This document shows, one piece after another, positions 17,067-26,347 of a stretch of 64,000 nt of DNA. The position numbers and the translations under genes are program-made. Numbering within the stretch: the stretch's first letter is position 1; every line of letters begins with the position of its first letter. The DNA is from Rhodococcus jostii RHA1 (lineage in GTDB: Bacteria; Actinomycetota; Actinomycetes; Mycobacteriales; Mycobacteriaceae), in the NCBI RefSeq assembly GCF_000014565.1, contig NC_008268.1:6142501-6206500 (forward strand). The letters are read 5' to 3'. The notes beneath the pieces were generated by a model. That model saw nothing but the letters and a program-made list of their open reading frames with translations, did no database searches and was not told the DNA's origin.

Positions 17067-18431
17067 CTAGCCAGTCGGTCGGCGCCTACCGAGCGGGGCG
17101 GTCTTCACGCTGCCATCGGTCGAGACCGTCAGTCTCCAGTAGTTGTCGGCCGAATCCTTCAGCACGACTCCACTGTCGGCTCGGTCGACGAGCCACTCTC
17201 CGGTCGGCAGAACCGCGGAAAGTACTTCACCATCGGGGGATTGCGCCTGCAGGAGGTCAGCACTGTCAATGCCTGCGCGAGTAATCACGGTTCCTACGAA
17301 GGTAACTCCACTTACCTGCCCGCGACCAGTCACGCTCCACCCTTCAGGAAACGATTTCGGATCGATGTCGGAAGTTGTGCTGGAGAGCAGATTGACAGCG
17401 GTGCCGTCCGGACACCCCTCGGGATCGACGCGGACTTCGATTGCCGGGCGCTGGATATCCGAATCGAACTGGACGTTGGCAAGGTAGGGCTGTCGGCAAT
17501 ACACCATGTCCATACACACCGAGCGTGCTGCGACCTTGCAGTTGACCAGGCCGAACTGTGCAGGCCCACCACGATCGCGATTCCCGATCGACAGGGCGAT
17601 GTCGGCGCCCTCGAACCATACATTTGTCAACCACCAATCGTTTGCCGCTCCGTCGATCAACACGTGCTTGTCCGTAGTGTTCGGATCGGTGTCGGATACG
17701 AATTCGACGTTGACCATTGACAGCCCGGCACTATGATCATTTCCCGTCCCCAGGACTCCGACGTAATTGCTCGTAAACTTCGAGGAGGTGACGTAGTTCT
17801 GAATGCATCTGGTCGTGAGCCCGATTCCGAAGTTGTTGACATCGCAATTGATGAACGCAGTGCCACCCGTGTTCTGGTCGAGTATGACCCCTCGCTGCTG
17901 TGCAAACTCGGGATAGTTGCTACTGACGTGTCCGCCGCGGAATACGACGGAATCGAACGAGCATCTGAAGCATTCGGACAGGGACACCGCCGCGCCGGTT
18001 GCGCCGGTCACGTAGATCCCCAGGCGCTTGAAACTCACCCGATGCTTTCCTCGAAGTGTGATCAATGGTCCGTCCCCGGCGTAACCGATGGTCGTGACGT
18101 CGCTGCCGTCCCCGATGACAGCGGCGTAGTCGGGCAGGTCAGGCCATGCAGTGACGCGGTAAGCACCGGCGGGCAGGTAGAGAACCAGGGGGCCCTCGCC
18201 GACCGCACAAGCGGTGGCGATCGCCGTCGTGTCGTCGGCCTTGCCATCGCCGACAGCCCCGAAATCCCGGACGTTGCGCGCGGAGGGGACATCGGAGACG
18301 TGTGGCGAGGTGAACTCGACAGTCGGTTCCTCGGCTGATGACGTACACGCGGCAGCCGCCAGTGGTAGTGCTGCAGCGACACCCAGTGAACGAGCCAGCA
18401 ACCGCCGCCGATTCAGGACATCGTCTGTCAC
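17067..18431 (-). CDS. Tat-exported beta-helix lipoprotein (pectate-lyase-3 superfamily)
   Basis: 454 residues from the GTG at 18431, which overlaps the preceding stop (GTGA). The N-terminus reads NRRRLLARSLGVAAALPLAAAAC, a twin-arginine-like signal ending in a lipobox with Cys at about 29, so it is probably a folded-exported, lipid-anchored extracytoplasmic protein. The mature part opens with NVRDFGAVGDGKADDTTAI (53–71), the signature of the Pectate_lyase_3 / phage tailspike fold, and continues as a repetitive right-handed beta-helix. It may bind, cleave or modify the polysaccharide made by this locus. Catalytic residues could not be assigned. It lies directly downstream of the Wzz-like gene. 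Confidence 0.82.
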   Translation of the reverse strand: MTDDVLNRRRLLARSLGVAAALPLAAAACTSSAEEPTVEFTSPHVSDVPSARNVRDFGAVGDGKADDTTAIATACAVGEGPLVLYLPAGAYRVTAWPDLPDYAAVIGDGSDVTTIGYAGDGPLITLRGKHRVSFKRLGIYVTGATGAAVSLSECFRCSFDSVVFRGGHVSSNYPEFAQQRGVILDQNTGGTAFINCDVNNFGIGLTTRCIQNYVTSSKFTSNYVGVLGTGNDHSAGLSMVNVEFVSDTDPNTTDKHVLIDGAANDWWLTNVWFEGADIALSIGNRDRGGPAQFGLVNCKVAARSVCMDMVYCRQPYLANVQFDSDIQRPAIEVRVDPEGCPDGTAVNLLSSTTSDIDPKSFPEGWSVTGRGQVSGVTFVGTVITRAGIDSADLLQAQSPDGEVLSAVLPTGEWLVDRADSGVVLKDSADNYWRLTVSTDGSVKTAPLGRRRPTG

Positions 18432-19831
18432 CGGTCCGCCTCGAGTGTGTCTGCCGTTGCATCGAGGACGATCGCGGGTTCCTCCTTCTGCGGTTCCGTG
18501 CCGGTGTTCCATGTTCGGATTGGTCCGCTGTTCTGCCGGCGGAAGATCTTGCGGAGCCAGTTGGCGTGCTTCTTCGATATTGCTACGGCTCCGATCAGCC
18601 GGGATCCACCTTGATCGAACGTCGCCAGTGCGCCGAGTACCTGCGGCGACGTGGATCTTCCCATTTCGACGACAGCGACTGTGCCGTCGCAACGCCCGGA
18701 GAGCGTCAATGCGTCGGCGGCAGATCCGACCGGGGCGGCGTCGATGACGACGTAGTCGAAGTCGAAACGGAGTGCGGATACGATCTGGGTGAGGCGCTCG
18801 GATGCGAGCAGATCACTGGTTCGATCGTCGACAGATCCGATGGCCAGCACGCTGATCCCGGAGTCAGCGCATGTAGACAACTCGTCGACGGGGGACGAAG
18901 TCGTGCGCAGGAGGTCTGCGAGGCCCGAGTCGGACACGGGAAGATGGTTGGAGATGCCACCTCCCGTGGTATCGGCATCGATCAACACGACCCGCCGACC
19001 GCTGTCTGCGAATGCCTTCGCGAGCATGACCGAGACATCCGGTTGTGAACGTGCCGAGAGACTTGTGAGCAACACTGTCATCCCGCTGTCGCCACCACCC
19101 GCCTGGATCAATCGAGTGCGCAGTCGCCGAGCCTCCCCGATGGCACCGGGTTCCCCGACATCGAGAATGGCGAGAACGGGGATCGGCAGAATTTCACCGA
19201 GCTCATGCGATGTCCGGATCGTGCGGTCCATGCGGTCCTTCACAAGCGCCGCCAGACAACCGAGCGCCAATCCGGCGAGCAGGCCGATACCGAGCAGCCG
19301 CCGCGAGTTGGGTCCATTGATCGCGACGGGATCTGTGGCCGGATCGACGACCGAAACTCTTGCAGCAGGAGCCGCGTCGGTCTGGATGGTCTCCAATTCG
19401 TCTACCAGTCTTCGAAACTGAGCTACCACGGCGTCGGTCAACATGACGGCACCCTCGGCCGTCGAATCGGTGACCGTGACGTCCAGCAGCGCGGTGGCCG
19501 GGGGGAATGAGGCCGAGATCTTGCCCTGCAGCTCGCCGGCAGACATCGGCAACCCGAGTTGGTCGACGACGCGTTGAGCGACGTTGGAACTCGCGGCGAG
19601 GTTTACGTATGACGTCACTCGCTGCTGGGCGGCTAGACCACCCTGGTAGACGTCGTTCACCGACGTTCCGGTTGCCATCGTCACATACAGTCGGCTGGTC
19701 GATTGATATGTGGTCGGTTGCATGGAGCTGTAGCCGACGGCGCCCGCCACACAGAGAATTGTGATCGCCGAGATGAGAATCCAGCGGCGGCGAGCTATGT
19801 GCAAATAATCGATCAATCGCATGTCCTTCAA
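18428..19831 (-). CDS. Wzz/Wzc-like chain-length protein with degenerate tyrosine-kinase domain
   Basis: 467 residues. An N-terminal Wzz domain is bounded by two membrane helices (about 18–36 and 179–197), followed by a cytoplasmic P-loop-type domain, the architecture of BY-kinases that regulate polysaccharide polymerisation. The Walker A' strand VVLIDAD (281–287) and a Walker B-like VVIDAAP (361–367) remain. The Walker A loop, normally ending GKS or GKT, reads TSLSARSQPDVSV (256–268) and has no GK[ST]. The C-terminus has no tyrosine after residue 360, so the usual autophosphorylated Tyr cluster is missing. It is probably a chain-length scaffold rather than an active kinase. Its ATG overlaps the polymerase stop. 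Confidence 0.85.
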   Translation of the reverse strand: MKDMRLIDYLHIARRRWILISAITILCVAGAVGYSSMQPTTYQSTSRLYVTMATGTSVNDVYQGGLAAQQRVTSYVNLAASSNVAQRVVDQLGLPMSAGELQGKISASFPPATALLDVTVTDSTAEGAVMLTDAVVAQFRRLVDELETIQTDAAPAARVSVVDPATDPVAINGPNSRRLLGIGLLAGLALGCLAALVKDRMDRTIRTSHELGEILPIPVLAILDVGEPGAIGEARRLRTRLIQAGGGDSGMTVLLTSLSARSQPDVSVMLAKAFADSGRRVVLIDADTTGGGISNHLPVSDSGLADLLRTTSSPVDELSTCADSGISVLAIGSVDDRTSDLLASERLTQIVSALRFDFDYVVIDAAPVGSAADALTLSGRCDGTVAVVEMGRSTSPQVLGALATFDQGGSRLIGAVAISKKHANWLRKIFRRQNSGPIRTWNTGTEPQKEEPAIVLDATADTLEADR

Positions 19832-21501
19832 CCTTTCGACCCCGCCGCGTCGACGAGTGTGTGTGGCGGCTCTTGCGGGTTCTGTTTCGACGACGCTTCA
19901 GTGCGCCTTCGGTATTCTCCGGCGAGCAGGTAGACAATCCAGACGAGAATGGCCACCTGAAGTGACTTTCCGAGGAGGTCGATTCTGCCCAGAATTCCCC
20001 GCTCGAAGGAGACGGGAGCTTCGCGCGTTCTCGGTGGACCGACCGTGGAGGGCGGGGTGATCGCCGACTGCGCGGGCCGGGCGATCGGCGAGATCGGCAG
20101 GCCAGTCCAATCTTTCGACCCCGCCGCGTCGACGAGTGCGTGTGGCGGTTTCTGCGGCTTCCGTTTCGACGAGGCTTCAGTGCGCCTTCGGTACTCTCCG
20201 ACGAGCAGATAGACAATCCAGACCAGAATGGCCACCTGAAGTGACTTTCCGATGAGTTCCATGCTGCCCAGAATTCCTCGCTCGAAGAAGACGGGTACCT
20301 CGATCAGCATGAGACCCATAGAGATCGGAATGATGTGCCGTGAATGCAGCGCACGTACACCCGCCAGCACCAGTACGAAGGTGAAGACCACGCCGAGGAC
20401 GACTCCGGGATACCCGCCGACTACGAAACCCTCGTTGATGTTTCCCTCTGCCAGTGAGACGGACACCCTGGTCATGTCGACAGACGACCCGCGAACTTCG
20501 ATTGCCCACGCGGTCCCGGACTGGAACTTCGCGGTCCCGAGGAGCTGTTCCGGCACCATGCTGATGAGCGCATGGTGTGCGACGTCCGACAAGGTGAGCC
20601 AAGGCCGTCCGCCGAGGTAGTAGCTGTCCGTCGCAGCCTCGAGGAGATCGAATCTGCGCAGGATGCTGAGGAATGGCTGCATGGCTACGGGATAGTTCGC
20701 ATCAAGCATCTCGGACTGTGCTCGCGCGAGAGCGGAAGCCTTGATGGCCTGCAACCAGCCGAACGCGGCTATTCCCAGAACCGAGATCGCCGCGATCGCG
20801 GCGACCTTGACCCTGGACCATCCGGTGAGAGCGAAGCGCACCGCAATCGCGAGCGCGGCGCCCATGATCGGTGTCTTCGATTCGATTGCGACGGTCCACA
20901 TCAACTCCATGACGGTCAGCGCACCGATCACCGCGAGAGCAACTCTGCGATTGGCCGGTCGGTAGAAGACGATCAACCCCAGGGCACCGATTACCGCCAT
21001 CAGCGTCACGAAGCTGAGTAGCGGGTTCGGGCTTTGTGTTTGGCCCGCGGAGGCGGTGGAACCTGCTGCGTACGATACAACTCGCCCGAGAACACCGATT
21101 GCGTAGATGGTCCACAGTGTGGGAATCAGATTCCCGTCGTCGGCGGATCGCACGGAATTCCTTGCGGCACGGTCACGTCCTGCGCGATGCCGGCTCCAGA
21201 CCGCGTAGGCCACAACGACGATCGCGTACACCCACAGGCCGAACGCAACGGGCCGCAGCACCATCGCGATCCCGTGGTCGTAGCCGATTGTGACCAGTCG
21301 TGGATCGGCGATGCTGTCACCGAACCGTGGTTGAGGTCGCACCCATAGGAGGACCATCGGACGCGCAACGTAGGACAGGCTCCAGTACGCCGCCTGCGCG
21401 ACGAGGAAGACGCGTGCGATACCGTGAACGTACGCAGCGGCGACGACTATTGTCGCCAGTGCGCCTATGACGAGCAGTATCTCGAAGTCGGGGTTGCTCA
21501 T
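19828..21501 (-). CDS. Wzy-like polysaccharide polymerase / O-antigen ligase-type membrane protein with duplicated C-terminus
   Basis: 557 residues with about ten to twelve hydrophobic segments and a large polar loop near residues 255–365, the layout of Wzy polymerases. Sequence conservation in this class is weak, so the call rests on topology and locus. The C-terminus is duplicated: residues about 402–464 (VPVFFERGILG… to DAAGSK) reappear at 495–557 with a 93-residue period, adding a second copy of the last membrane helix (SLQVAILVWIVYLL). This changes the predicted number of membrane crossings. The gene lies between the CgeB-like glycosyltransferase (24-bp gap) and the Wzz-like protein (4-bp overlap). 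Confidence 0.75.
   Translation of the reverse strand: MSNPDFEILLVIGALATIVVAAAYVHGIARVFLVAQAAYWSLSYVARPMVLLWVRPQPRFGDSIADPRLVTIGYDHGIAMVLRPVAFGLWVYAIVVVAYAVWSRHRAGRDRAARNSVRSADDGNLIPTLWTIYAIGVLGRVVSYAAGSTASAGQTQSPNPLLSFVTLMAVIGALGLIVFYRPANRRVALAVIGALTVMELMWTVAIESKTPIMGAALAIAVRFALTGWSRVKVAAIAAISVLGIAAFGWLQAIKASALARAQSEMLDANYPVAMQPFLSILRRFDLLEAATDSYYLGGRPWLTLSDVAHHALISMVPEQLLGTAKFQSGTAWAIEVRGSSVDMTRVSVSLAEGNINEGFVVGGYPGVVLGVVFTFVLVLAGVRALHSRHIIPISMGLMLIEVPVFFERGILGSMELIGKSLQVAILVWIVYLLVGEYRRRTEASSKRKPQKPPHALVDAAGSKDWTGLPISPIARPAQSAITPPSTVGPPRTREAPVSFERGILGRIDLLGKSLQVAILVWIVYLLAGEYRRRTEASSKQNPQEPPHTLVDAAGSKG
19833..20295. repeat. Recent in-frame tandem duplication in the polymerase gene (279-bp period)
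   Basis: The segment starting at 19833 recurs at 20112. Over about 183 bp (19834–20016 against 20113–20295) I count about 17 differences, near 91% identity. The offset is 279 bp, exactly 93 codons, so the frame is kept. About 95 bp between the copies has no second copy. Confidence 0.9.
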
Positions 21502-21525
21502 AATTCGCGTTCCGATACTCGATGG

Positions 21526-22530
21526 TCAGCAGATTTCATCGACGATCTCTCGGGCACGATCCACATATCTGTGCCTACCCTCCACGATCCGCCGGAAACC
21601 CGACTCTGCAATCTTCTCTGCCTGCCCGGGACTCATCACGCACCATTCCAGGATCTCGTCCAACTCGTTCTCGTTCGAAAACAGGAGACATTCCGTGCCC
21701 TCCTCCAGAAGTTCCGCATGTTCGCTCGTCCTCTCGCCCACGAAGAGTCCGCCGGACGCGGGCACTTCAAAAGTTCTGCAGGTATGTGTGTCCCGGTTGT
21801 CGGAGTTGAGCAGAACGAGGTTCGCCGTCACGGACGCGATTTCCGAGGCGAAATGCTCTCCGTACACCGGACCCGCGACTTCGGCACTGGTGACCCGCAA
21901 CTCGGGCACACGGCACCAGCCGGGCCCGCGAACGAGCAAATTCTTGCCGTACTTTCGTGCCAGTGAGATCAAGCGATCGCGACGGTCGGGACGGCAGGCT
22001 CCGATGAAGCCGACGACGTATCGTCGGGAGTCTCGTCGTGCCGAGAGGTGGTGCCACGCAGGGTCATATGCGCTGAGCACGAACTTGACGGCGCGCGCAC
22101 CACGTTCGAGTAGCTCAGGGACGTTGTGGCGCTTGGTCGTGACGACGAGGTCCCATTCGCTCTCCAGTTCCAGGTAGCCGGGCGATGTGTTGTAGGGGTT
22201 GGAGGTGTCGTCGGGGCTGTAGTGAACATGGAACTGCGCCGGGACGTCGAGGAGACGCCGTTGGTCGAGGAAGACGGCCTTGAATCCGAACACCATGTCG
22301 GGTTTGAATTCGGCAGCGATGGCATCGATGCGCGATTGAACGGCTTCGATACTCCAGCGCGCCCGCCGGTGAGTGGCCTTCGCGTAGATCCACGGGGGTG
22401 ACATCCGCGGAGGAAGTGACACCGACGTCGAGTCGACGACGACAACGTCGTGTCCCGCCTGCCGGAACCCGTTGGCGAGCGATCGAGCGTTGCTTCCGAC
22501 CCAGTCGTCGCCGACATACAGGATCTTCAT
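21526..22530 (-). CDS. CgeB-like glycosyltransferase
   Basis: 334 residues from the ATG at 22530, which has AAGGAG upstream and overlaps the flippase stop (ATGA). The start MKILYVGDDWVGSNARSLANGF and the C-terminal FEVPASGGLFVGERTSEHAELLEEGTECLLF are typical of the CgeB / YkvP-type GT-B proteins (DUF3880 plus Glyco_trans_1_2), where the latter segment is the donor-binding half. The open frame extends far upstream, but over the flippase gene, and that part is not credible. Probable role: adding one sugar of the repeat unit. Specificity unknown. Confidence 0.82.
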   Translation of the reverse strand: MKILYVGDDWVGSNARSLANGFRQAGHDVVVVDSTSVSLPPRMSPPWIYAKATHRRARWSIEAVQSRIDAIAAEFKPDMVFGFKAVFLDQRRLLDVPAQFHVHYSPDDTSNPYNTSPGYLELESEWDLVVTTKRHNVPELLERGARAVKFVLSAYDPAWHHLSARRDSRRYVVGFIGACRPDRRDRLISLARKYGKNLLVRGPGWCRVPELRVTSAEVAGPVYGEHFASEIASVTANLVLLNSDNRDTHTCRTFEVPASGGLFVGERTSEHAELLEEGTECLLFSNENELDEILEWCVMSPGQAEKIAESGFRRIVEGRHRYVDRAREIVDEIC

Positions 22531-23816
22531 AGCCGATTCTCCTTGTGAACCAGCGCGACCTCTGTGGCGGTGCCGCCGGCATTGCGTTCTTTTCGCTCGC
22601 GACCGGCGAGTCGCCGCATCCGGACGACGTACCACAGCGCCACGGAGAACTCGCAGCACAATGTGCCGTAGACGAGGGCCCACACCGATTGTGTCAGTGC
22701 AGCGACGAGTAGTGACGCGGCTGCGACGAAGGTTCCGATGGTTGCGCCGATCAAGACGCCGCTCGTGTCCTGCTTGACGGGTAGGACCGCGGTGGTGACA
22801 AATGACGTCAAGGCGGTCGCGGGCAGTATGAGCACCTCGACTCGCAGGAGCGGAATGGCCTCGGAAAAATCGCTTCCGAAGACGAGGTTGATCAGGGCCG
22901 GCGCCGCAATCCATACCGCGACCGTCGCAACTCCGGCCGCGCAAAGACATACGATAAGCGCCTGGGTTGCGCGTCGCCAGAACTGATCGTCGGTGCTGTG
23001 GCGGGCCATGCGTGGCAGTAGCGCAAAGCCTATTGGATCGAGCAAGGACTGTATGGCTCGCACCAGCCGATCTCCGGCAGAATACAGGCCGATGGACACC
23101 GCGTCGAGCACCGAGGAGTACACCGCAACAGCGCCCTGCCCGTAGCTTGCTACGAGCAGACGTGAGGTGAGGACGGGTGCTCCCATTCGGAGAATTGTCG
23201 TCACCTCGCGTGGACGACATGGGCGGCCGAACTTCTTGAGAGAGTCCCTCCAGGTCAGTGCGACGGTCAGTGTGGACGACACGAGTAAGCAGAGGATGGC
23301 GACAGAGGGATGGGGCAGGCGCGGGAGCAACGACATCAGGAGTGCGAGGTACGCGATTCGGCCGACGCCCTGATATGCCATCGACGCTCCGAATCGGCCT
23401 TGCCCTATGAGAACCCAGTCTTCGGAGATGGACCAGAAGCCGCCGGCGAACAACCCGAGCAGAATCATGTGAAGGTGGATATCGACGCCGTAGACGAGGC
23501 TGGCGAGTAAGGCGGCACCTATGGTCCCGAGAATTGCCGCACGGATTACGAGATAGTTTCCGCGGAGCTGATTGATGTCTGCGCTGTGGACCATCGCGGC
23601 GAGAAACTGGGTGATCCCGAGATCGACGAGCAGGGATCCGATGAAGTAGGAAGACATTCCGATCGCGAGAAGCCCGAGTCCTTCGGTTCCGAGAACTCGC
23701 GCTATCAACGGAAGCGTTACCACCGTGATCACATACTGGCCGTACTTCCCGAAGCTCACGAAAGCGATGTCACGCACGACAGTGACGATGTGGTTTTCTC
23801 GTCGGTCGTCAGCCAT
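22527..23816 (-). CDS. Wzx-type lipid-linked oligosaccharide flippase
   Basis: 429 residues with about twelve hydrophobic segments and the N-terminal pattern of the polysaccharide-transporter (MATE/MOP) superfamily (VRDIAFVSFGKYGQYVITVVTLPLIARVLGTEGLGLLAIG). It would move undecaprenyl-linked repeat units across the membrane for polymerisation by the downstream Wzy-like protein. Its start overlaps the end of a GT4 gene and its end overlaps the CgeB-like gene. Together these form a continuous minus-strand operon from 26105 to about 16447. Confidence 0.88.
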   Translation of the reverse strand: MADDRRENHIVTVVRDIAFVSFGKYGQYVITVVTLPLIARVLGTEGLGLLAIGMSSYFIGSLLVDLGITQFLAAMVHSADINQLRGNYLVIRAAILGTIGAALLASLVYGVDIHLHMILLGLFAGGFWSISEDWVLIGQGRFGASMAYQGVGRIAYLALLMSLLPRLPHPSVAILCLLVSSTLTVALTWRDSLKKFGRPCRPREVTTILRMGAPVLTSRLLVASYGQGAVAVYSSVLDAVSIGLYSAGDRLVRAIQSLLDPIGFALLPRMARHSTDDQFWRRATQALIVCLCAAGVATVAVWIAAPALINLVFGSDFSEAIPLLRVEVLILPATALTSFVTTAVLPVKQDTSGVLIGATIGTFVAAASLLVAALTQSVWALVYGTLCCEFSVALWYVVRMRRLAGRERKERNAGGTATEVALVHKENRL

Positions 23817-24990
23817 GCGCTGCTCGCTTACGTTCCGGCGTGGCAGACACGGTGTCGAGAAATGACGCTATATCGCGAGCGGACTCGGCAATATCGAAAT
23901 AAGTTGCGCGTCGTCGGCCCGCTGCCGAAAGACGTCGACGAAGCTCACGATCGCCGATCAATGTATTCAGCGCCGCTGTCAGTTGCTCCTGATCACCGCC
24001 GTCGACGAGTAACCCGTTGATCCCCGACTCGACGATCTCGGTCGGGCCGCCTGGGCCCGAGGCGATTACCGCGCAGCCCGCGTTCATCCCCTCCACAACG
24101 ACCTGACCGAACGGTTCCGGGATGACGGAACAGTGCACCAGAATGTCTGCATGCCGCATGTAGGCGTCAGGGTGGTCGACGTGTCCCGTAAAGATCACTG
24201 GAAGGTCGAGTTCGTGTCCGAGACGCTCCAGGCTTTCACGAAAAGCTTCCTCGCCGAAGAATGTCCCTCCGACGAGATAGACGCACTGAGGTCGAACAGT
24301 CGTATCGGCCAGCGCGCGCAGGAAAACGTCCTGCCCTTTCCAGGGCGTCAAGCGCCCAACGGCGACGACAACAGTTTCGGATGGGCGACGTTGGCTCACG
24401 TGATCGGGAAGCCTGCTCGGTTCGACGCCGGGGTAGGCGACGAGCGTTGCCCTGTGCCAGGCGAACAGCGTACTCATCGTCGATCTGCTGTTGGCGATGT
24501 AGCCTCGGCTGAACACCCAGCCGAGCCCGCGAACTACGCTGGCGAGGAGACCCCCGAAGTATTCGGCGGATATCCGGTCGTGCACCTGCCATACAAGTGG
24601 GATCCCGGCGCGTCGCGCAGCGACTGCGCCGATGACCAATGCCTTGGTACTTTCTGCGACGAGAACTGTCGCCCCTGTCGCCCTCGCGGTCGCACCGGCC
24701 GACCATCCGATCTTGGCGAGTCCGAAGAATCCCAGGATCAGTCGGCGCAAGCTCCTGCTTCGGACGGTCACGGCGCGGCTGTCGAAAGTGTTTGGCAAAA
24801 TGATGGTTTCCAGACCGGCCTCGCGCATGCGATCGACGACTGGCCCGCCCTGAGCACAGGCCACCGAGACATCGACGCGTCGCCCCGTGTCGCCTGATCC
24901 GTTGTCGCGAAGAGCGATTGCCAATCGAAGTGTCGCCAACTCGGCACCAGAGGGTGCGGCTGTGTGTGTGATGAACAGGGCCTTGGTCAT
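23809..24990 (-). CDS. GT4-type glycosyltransferase
   Basis: 393 residues from the ATG at 24990, which overlaps the stop of the preceding gene (ATGA). The start is MTKALFITHTAAPSGAELATLRLAIAL, typical of GT-B enzymes (GGAE-like glycine loop). The C-terminal domain has VAVGRLTPWKGQDVFLRAL and the EX7E motif in PEPFGQVVVEGMNAGCAVIAS. It probably adds a sugar from a nucleotide donor to the growing lipid-linked unit at the inner membrane face. The gene overlaps the flippase gene by eight bases. Confidence 0.9.
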   Translation of the reverse strand: MTKALFITHTAAPSGAELATLRLAIALRDNGSGDTGRRVDVSVACAQGGPVVDRMREAGLETIILPNTFDSRAVTVRSRSLRRLILGFFGLAKIGWSAGATARATGATVLVAESTKALVIGAVAARRAGIPLVWQVHDRISAEYFGGLLASVVRGLGWVFSRGYIANSRSTMSTLFAWHRATLVAYPGVEPSRLPDHVSQRRPSETVVVAVGRLTPWKGQDVFLRALADTTVRPQCVYLVGGTFFGEEAFRESLERLGHELDLPVIFTGHVDHPDAYMRHADILVHCSVIPEPFGQVVVEGMNAGCAVIASGPGGPTEIVESGINGLLVDGGDQEQLTAALNTLIGDRELRRRLSAAGRRRATYFDIAESARDIASFLDTVSATPERKRAAHG

Positions 24991-26105
24991 GAGACCAGTT
25001 CCTCGTACATCGAGATGTGTTGCTGCGAGGCGGCGTCCCAGGAGAACGATTCGGCGTGAGTGCGACACTGCCCGGGACCGGGCATGTGTCCGTCCAGAGC
25101 CCGGACGATGCGCTCTCCGAGCGCATCGGCGTCGCCGGGGGGAACGATCAAGGAAGGGTCGAGTTCCTGCACGGAGTCAGGTAATCCGCCGCACTCGGTC
25201 ACGATCGGGGCGCGCCCGGCGGCCAGGGATTCCAGCGCAATGAGCCCGAACCCTTCCAACGCAACGGATGGCACGACGGTCAGAGCCGCCTGCCCGTACA
25301 ACTGAGCCAGTCGTCCGTCGGTGGCAGTTCCCTCGAATGTGATCGAGTCCAGGTAGCCAGCCTCGGCAGCTTGTCCTCGGAGGGCCGATTCTTCGGTACC
25401 TGTACCGACTATCACCAGGCGGGCGTCGGGATGGGCAGCGATGACGGCTCGCCACGACCGGAGCAGAACATGGATACCCATCCTCCGCTCGAGGCGTCGA
25501 ACACAGAGGATGGTGCATGACGCCGAGGGAGAGTCCGATGGGCGAAAGCGGGCGAGATCGACACCAGGAGGAATAACCCTGATCTTGCGTTCCGGAACCC
25601 GATAGCACTCGACGAGCAGATTCCGGAAGTGCTTGGACAGCACGACGAAGCGGTCTGCGCCGGCGTAGCGGAGCCGTTCGATCCAGTACTTCGACCGCGC
25701 AGTGATCTCACTGGCCCCAACGATGCGACTTTCGGCTGCCCAGGGCCCGTGAAAGTGGACAACGAGGGGATGTTTGCCATGCGCGCCGATCGCCGAGCGC
25801 CCATATAGGCAGAAATGGCGGTCGATGACCGCGTCCGGCGGTAGAGCGCTGGTGTCGCGAAAAGCGGTATATGCGCGGCGCAGTGTCGATGCACCGACCG
25901 GGCCCCACGAATGCCCGCCCTGTTCGGGCTTACCGAACGCTGCAGCGGAAACATCGACGCCCGGGCGTTCATTCAGTGTGGAATACAGGTCGGTGAAGTA
26001 TCGGTTCAATCCACCATGTCCCGACGTGAACCACTCCGCCCCCGTCATATGGAGCCGCAGAGACCGAGTGTTGTCGAGTTGTGGACTACCCACCGTAAAG
26101 TTCAT
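24987..26105 (-). CDS. GT4-type glycosyltransferase, first gene of the flippase/polymerase operon
   Basis: 372 residues, GT-B fold. An N-terminal SGHGGLNRYFTDLYSTL glycine-rich acceptor loop is followed by a donor domain with CVRRLERRMGIHVLLRSW and an EX7E motif in LEGFGLIALESLAAGRAPIVTECGG. The first ATG (26105) and a second at 26048 both lack a clear ribosome site, so the exact start is uncertain. It is divergent from the GT2 gene at 26348; the 242-bp gap between them carries AT-rich stretches (around 26160–26180) but no promoter I can place with confidence. Confidence 0.88.
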   Translation of the reverse strand: MNFTVGSPQLDNTRSLRLHMTGAEWFTSGHGGLNRYFTDLYSTLNERPGVDVSAAAFGKPEQGGHSWGPVGASTLRRAYTAFRDTSALPPDAVIDRHFCLYGRSAIGAHGKHPLVVHFHGPWAAESRIVGASEITARSKYWIERLRYAGADRFVVLSKHFRNLLVECYRVPERKIRVIPPGVDLARFRPSDSPSASCTILCVRRLERRMGIHVLLRSWRAVIAAHPDARLVIVGTGTEESALRGQAAEAGYLDSITFEGTATDGRLAQLYGQAALTVVPSVALEGFGLIALESLAAGRAPIVTECGGLPDSVQELDPSLIVPPGDADALGERIVRALDGHMPGPGQCRTHAESFSWDAASQQHISMYEELVS

Positions 26106-26347
26106 GTCGCGCCGGCTGTCGTTGCTATTGCGCTGTCACGCCGGTCCATTCGGTACCGGATTACTAAACTCTACATTGCTGTGCACGGACGCGCGATGTC
26201 GTTGCCGGACTTTCGCAATGCTCGTTCGGCCCGATGTCTCGAGCCGCTCCGCGTGATAGAATCGAAGGCAGTCCTGTCACCAGGAAGCATTGGTGCACAA
26301 CGAGATCATGATTGTCGCTCGCGTCGAGGGTTTGGTGGAGAATAGCG

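Noticed and set aside
22531..23220. N-terminal extension of the CgeB-like glycosyltransferase
   Set aside because: The extension overlaps the flippase gene, and the internal ATG at 22530 has a good ribosome site and the typical family start.
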